Source: Actinomycetospora sp.
GTDB taxonomy: Bacteria; Actinomycetota; Actinomycetes; Mycobacteriales; Pseudonocardiaceae
Assembly (NCBI GenBank): GCA_025925615.1
Contig: JAICLN010000139.1
Coordinates: 1-9,690 of the forward strand
Length of the DNA: 9,690 nt
Reading direction: 5' to 3'
Part shown: in pieces, positions 8,001 to 9,690 of the stretch
Layout: each line of letters begins with the position of its first letter
How positions within the stretch are numbered: position 1 is the first letter of the stretch
Notes under the pieces: generated by a model
The model's database searches: none
Told to the model about the DNA's origin: nothing
What the model saw: the letters and a program-made list of their open reading frames with translations, nothing else
Translations under genes and position numbers: made by a program

Positions 8001-8267
8001 GGCGGGATGGGGCTCGAGGGCGCGGTGCGGCTGGGGTACCGCAAGGAGCTCGAGGCGGTGACCGATCCCGCGCAGCGCCAGGAGCTCTTCGAGCGCTACG
8101 TCGCCGCGGAGTACGAGAAGGGCGGGGCGCTCGCGGTCGCGCAGGTCTACGAGATCGACGACGTCATCGACCCGGCCGACACCCGCCGGTGGATCGCCAC
8201 GTCGTTCGTCGCGCACCCGGTCGGCCCGCAGCCCGCGAAGGTCCGACCGAACATCGACACCTGGTGA
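5004..8267 (+). CDS. Single-chain biotin-dependent acyl-CoA carboxylase (BC-BCCP-CT, LCC-like)
   Basis: The 1087-residue cytoplasmic enzyme carries all parts of an acyl-CoA carboxylase on one chain. The biotin carboxylase domain (~1-445) starts FARVLIANRGEIAVRIAR and has the ATP-grasp glycine loop GGGGRGMR (155-162), ERDCSVQRRHQK, and EVNPRVQVEH (280-289). The biotin carrier domain (~475-550) has EAMKME with biotinylated Lys517. The carboxyltransferase N-half (~590-820) contains GGGGR (708-712); its C-half (~830-1060) contains DTPGF (931-935) and GGSLKAP (982-988). This length and order match the long-chain acyl-CoA carboxylases described from mycobacteria and Pseudomonas. The reaction is ATP- and bicarbonate-dependent carboxylation of an acyl-CoA; the actual substrate is not readable. 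GTG 5004 is chosen because translation begins directly with the conserved N-terminal strand; GAGG at 4990-4993 is a modest ribosome site. It is 4 bp after tetR and shows no deletion or missing catalytic motif. Confidence 0.92.
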   Translation: MFARVLIANRGEIAVRIARAAADLGIASVAVHATDEPDAPHVAKADASVALRGAGVAAYLDIDDVLRAAQECGADAVHPGYGFLSESPAFARACVERGVTFVGPSPEVLADLGDKTRARELAEAAGLPVLAAADPDRAAALLEKTGAVMVKAVAGGGGRGMRRVTDPAALDDALARCASEAGAAFGDDRVYAEELLSPARHVEVQILGDGSGAVTQLGERDCSVQRRHQKVVEVAPAPGLDPDVRAGLLAAAVRLGESVRYRGLGTVEFLVHGERFAFIEVNPRVQVEHTITEEITDVDLVATQLRLAAGATLAELGLTQDRAPRPRGTALQVRITLEHTEPDGGTTPAAGTLTAYELPSGRGIRVDGAGYVGYRTRLRYDPLLAKLIVSDPAADPADGLRVVAAKAARALSEVNIGGVATNVDVLAGIVGHPAFAAGELSTDFLDDHRAEILAAARPHRFVEAAPPATDAAPTTLRPGPGEHAVPAVAPGTVVSVEVATGDVVRAGQTLLVLEAMKMEHVVAAPSAGTVGTIAVAAGDTVATGDALLVVVPDDTVADDATSEAVVDPDHVRPDLARVLERHAIGRDDRRTAAVEKRHRTGLRTARENLAQLCDEGSFVEHGALAIAAQRRRRSLEDLVERTPADGMLAGTATINADLVGAEHAHAVVVAYDYTVLAGTQGFVNHKKKDRAFEIAEARRWPVVVYAEGGGGRPGDTDGSWASMLEVPAFEIFSRLSARVPLVAIVAGRCFAGNAALAGLCDVIIAVEGASLGMGGPAMIEGGGLGVVAPDDVGPMGVQVANGVVDVLVADEQEATDVARRYLSYFQGPVAEWEAPDQRRLRHVVGENRVRVYDVRAIVTGLADVGSVLELRAGFAPGIVTALVRVEGRPMGLIANDPAHLGGAIDHHAADKAARFLQLCDAFGLPVVSLCDTPGFMVGPESETHATVRHFSRMFSVGGNLSVPLGLVVTRKCYGLGAQSMMGGSLKAPAFAVSWPTGEFGGMGLEGAVRLGYRKELEAVTDPAQRQELFERYVAAEYEKGGALAVAQVYEIDDVIDPADTRRWIATSFVAHPVGPQPAKVRPNIDTW

Positions 8268-8285
8268 GGCGCCTGGCGGCGAGCA

Positions 8286-8492
8286 TCAGAGGAAGCCGAA
8301 CAACTGCCCCGCCACGCGGCGCATCTGGACCTCCTCGGCGCCCTCGGTGATCCGGTAGCGGCGGTGGTGGCGGTAGATGTGCTCGAACGGCTCGTGGCGG
8401 GAGTAGCCGAGGCCGCCGAAGACCTGCATCGCGCGGTCGGCGGCGTCGCAGACCAGCCGGTTCGCCCGGTAGTTGGCCATCGAGACCTGGTG
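8286..8492 (-). pseudogene. Acyl-CoA dehydrogenase, C-terminal fragment only
   Basis: The last ~69 residues of an acyl-CoA dehydrogenase remain: HQVSMANYRANRLVCDAADR, then MQVFGGLGYSRHEPFEHIYRHHRRYRITEGAEEVQMRRVAGQLFGFL. The GGLGYSR loop and the RITEG(A)EEVQ motif belong to the C-terminal helical domain that contacts FAD and the partner subunit. A full enzyme of this family has about 380-410 residues, so roughly 330 N-terminal residues, including most FAD and substrate sites and the usual catalytic Glu region, are absent. Homology stops near 8492, where sequence of an oppositely oriented kinase gene begins by about 8510. An internal ATG (8480) could give a 64-residue peptide of no expected activity. 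It converges on the carboxylase gene, 18 bp away, with no visible terminator between them. Confidence 0.82.
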
Positions 8493-9534
8493 GCCGATCG
8501 AGACCTCCGGCCTGCTGCGCGACGACCGCTACGCCGGCGCGCGGGCCGGGCTCGCCCGCGAGCTCGGCCGGGTCCTGGCCCGCATCCACGCCGTCGACCC
8601 CACCGAGGTCGCGTCGGTGGAGCACGTGCCCGACGCGCTGGAGACGCTGTGGGCGACGCACGACGGGTTCGGCGAGGCCCGGCCCGCGCTGGAGGTGGCC
8701 TTCCGGTGGCTCGACGCGCACCGACCCGCCGTCGTGCGTCCCGCCCTCGTCCACGGCGACTTCCGCCACGGCAACCTCCTCGTCGCCCCGGAGGGCCTGA
8801 CCGCGGTGCTCGACTGGGAGCTGGCCCACGTCGGGGACCCGCGCGAGGACCTGGGGTGGGCGTGCGTGCGGGCCTGGCGCTTCGGGGCCGCGCCGGAGGT
8901 CGGCGGCTTCGGCAGCCGCGCCGACCTGCTCGCGGGCTACGCGGAGGTGGCCGGCGAGGCCCCGGACCCCGACGCCGTCGCGTGGTGGGAGGTCTACGGC
9001 TGCGTGCACTGGGCGGTGATCTGCCGCGTCCAGACCGAGCGCCACCTCGGGGGCGCCGAGCGGTCGGTCGAGCTGGCCACGCTCGGGCGGCGCGCCGTCG
9101 AGGCGGAGTACGACGCCCTGCTGGCCCTCGGGCTGGTGGGTGACGCCGACCTGGACGGATTCGGGGCGCCGTCGACCCCGCGCGCACCGGAGCCGGGCGC
9201 GGACCGCCCGACCGTCGACGAGCTGCTCGAGGCGGTCTCCGGCTTCCTCACCGACGAGCTGGCCCCGGCCGACGACCGGTCCCGCTACCTCGCCCGCGTC
9301 GCCCGGACCGCCCTCGGCACCGTCCGCCGCGAGCTCGCCGACGCCTCCGGGCCGGGGCACCGGGAGCTCCTCGCCGTGGTGGGGTGCGCCGGCGACGCCG
9401 AGCTCGCCGGCCGCCTGCGCGCGGGCGCGCTCGACCCCGCCGACGACGACGTGCGGGCCGCCGTGCGCTCGGGCACGCTGACCCGCCTCGCCGTCGTGAA
9501 CCCCCGTTATCCCTTCACCCGCCCCGAGAAGTGA
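8473..9534 (+). pseudogene. APH-family phosphotransferase lacking its N-lobe, fused to a DUF6285 domain
   Basis: The open frame can start at TTG 8473, but its first dozen residues are the antisense of the acyl-CoA dehydrogenase remnant. Kinase homology begins at about LLRDDRYAGARAGLAREL (~residue 14). The C-lobe is intact: HGDFRHGN at 94-101 (catalytic Asp96, Asn101) and DWELAHVGDP with metal-binding Asp114. The N-lobe, about 110 residues with the ATP-binding lysine, is missing, so kinase activity is unlikely. From ~244 to 348 (DRPTVDELLEAVSGFLTDEL to VVNPRYP) it resembles DUF6285, usually a separate small protein encoded beside such phosphotransferases and acyl-CoA dehydrogenases; here it is joined in frame. 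The APH kinases of this group accompany fatty-acid catabolic genes and are not established drug-resistance enzymes. An intact version elsewhere, or a natural APH-DUF6285 fusion, cannot be excluded. Confidence 0.72.
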
Positions 9535-9560
9535 CCAGACCAGTGACGCTGGAGGCGCAC

Positions 9561-9647
9561 GTGCGCGCAGTACGAGTGGCGACCACCGACGGTCCCGCCC
9601 GGATCGAGACCACGGGGCAGCCTCGACCGCGTTTCTTTACGTCTTGA
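9561..9647 (+). pseudogene. Possible N-terminal stub of a zinc/quinone oxidoreductase (MDR family)
   Basis: GTG 9561 is preceded by a good Shine-Dalgarno (GGAGG, 9551-9555, 5-base spacing). It opens VRAVRVATTDGPARIE, which resembles the first strand of quinone oxidoreductase-like medium-chain dehydrogenases (typically MRAVRV..GGP..). After about 16 residues the similarity ends and the frame closes at TGA 9645 after 28 codons. If the reading is right, nearly all of the gene is missing. The homology rests on a very short segment, so confidence is low; it may be a short unrelated ORF. Confidence 0.35.
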
Positions 9648-9690
9648 GCACAACATGAGGAGCGTCCCGCGTCGAGCAGCCGAGCGCACA
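9648..9690. other. Unassigned window end
   Basis: About 9628-9659 is noticeably less GC-rich than anything before it (for example GTTTCTTTACGTCTTGAGC). An ATG at 9655 opens a frame reading MRSVPRRAAERT that runs out of the window. It could be the start of a new gene with its upstream region, but nothing identifies it. Confidence 0.25.

Noticed and set aside
6081..8216. Minus-strand open frame of 711 codons inside the carboxylase gene
   Set aside because: The plus strand encodes intact carrier and carboxyltransferase motifs throughout; the antisense product has no recognisable fold.
8268..8285. Possible bidirectional terminator between the carboxylase and the dehydrogenase remnant
   Set aside because: Only a 6-bp GGCGCC palindrome is present, with no stem of useful length and no T-run.
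8164..9360. Minus-strand open frame of 398 codons across the kinase remnant
   Set aside because: The reading is Arg/Gly/Pro-rich noise opposite the HGDFRHGN kinase motif; only the separate frame ending at 8286 has dehydrogenase similarity.
8473..9534. Aminoglycoside resistance kinase
   Set aside because: Although in the APH superfamily, its neighbours and DUF6285 fusion match the fatty-acid-associated phosphotransferase group, and the N-lobe is missing.

Overview
The window is very GC-rich, with codon third positions almost always G or C. It carries a DUF222/13E12-type HNH gene and actinobacterial acyl-CoA genes. Together these suggest a high-GC actinobacterium, plausibly in or near the Pseudonocardiales; the order-level placement is an inference from protein style only.

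Layout. (1) 2-1798, plus strand: the 3' part of a DUF222/HNH endonuclease-type gene, with its N-terminus beyond the window edge, interrupted by a long Asp/Gly-rich segment that includes five perfect 15-bp repeats. (2) 1823-4296, minus strand: an acyl-CoA operon of acyl-CoA synthetase, MaoC hydratase and thiolase/DUF35. Only the MaoC gene looks whole. The synthetase lacks the segment that should hold its ATP-phosphate loop, and the thiolase and DUF35 genes are collapsed into remnants. (3) 4297-4396: a divergent control region with a strong palindrome and four copies of a 17-bp tandem repeat that run into the next gene. (4) 4397-8267, plus strand: a TetR regulator and, 4 bp later, a single-chain biotin-dependent acyl-CoA carboxylase of 1087 residues, apparently intact. 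(5) 8286-9534: the last ~69 residues of an acyl-CoA dehydrogenase (minus) lying head to head with an APH-type kinase that has lost its N-lobe and is fused to a DUF6285 domain (plus). (6) 9535-9690: probably the first ~16 codons of a lost oxidoreductase gene, then a less GC-rich tail of unknown content.

Function. The original locus looks like a TetR-controlled pathway that activates a carboxylic acid to its CoA thioester (synthetase), hydrates and thiolytically cleaves the acyl chain (MaoC, thiolase/DUF35, acyl-CoA dehydrogenase) and carboxylates an acyl-CoA (carboxylase). In its present form most catabolic steps look disabled while regulator, hydratase and carboxylase look intact. The main signal is this repeated loss of coding segments by clean deletions. 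It may be real locus decay or a misassembly. I see no RNA gene, CRISPR array, complete mobile element or clear new defence system.
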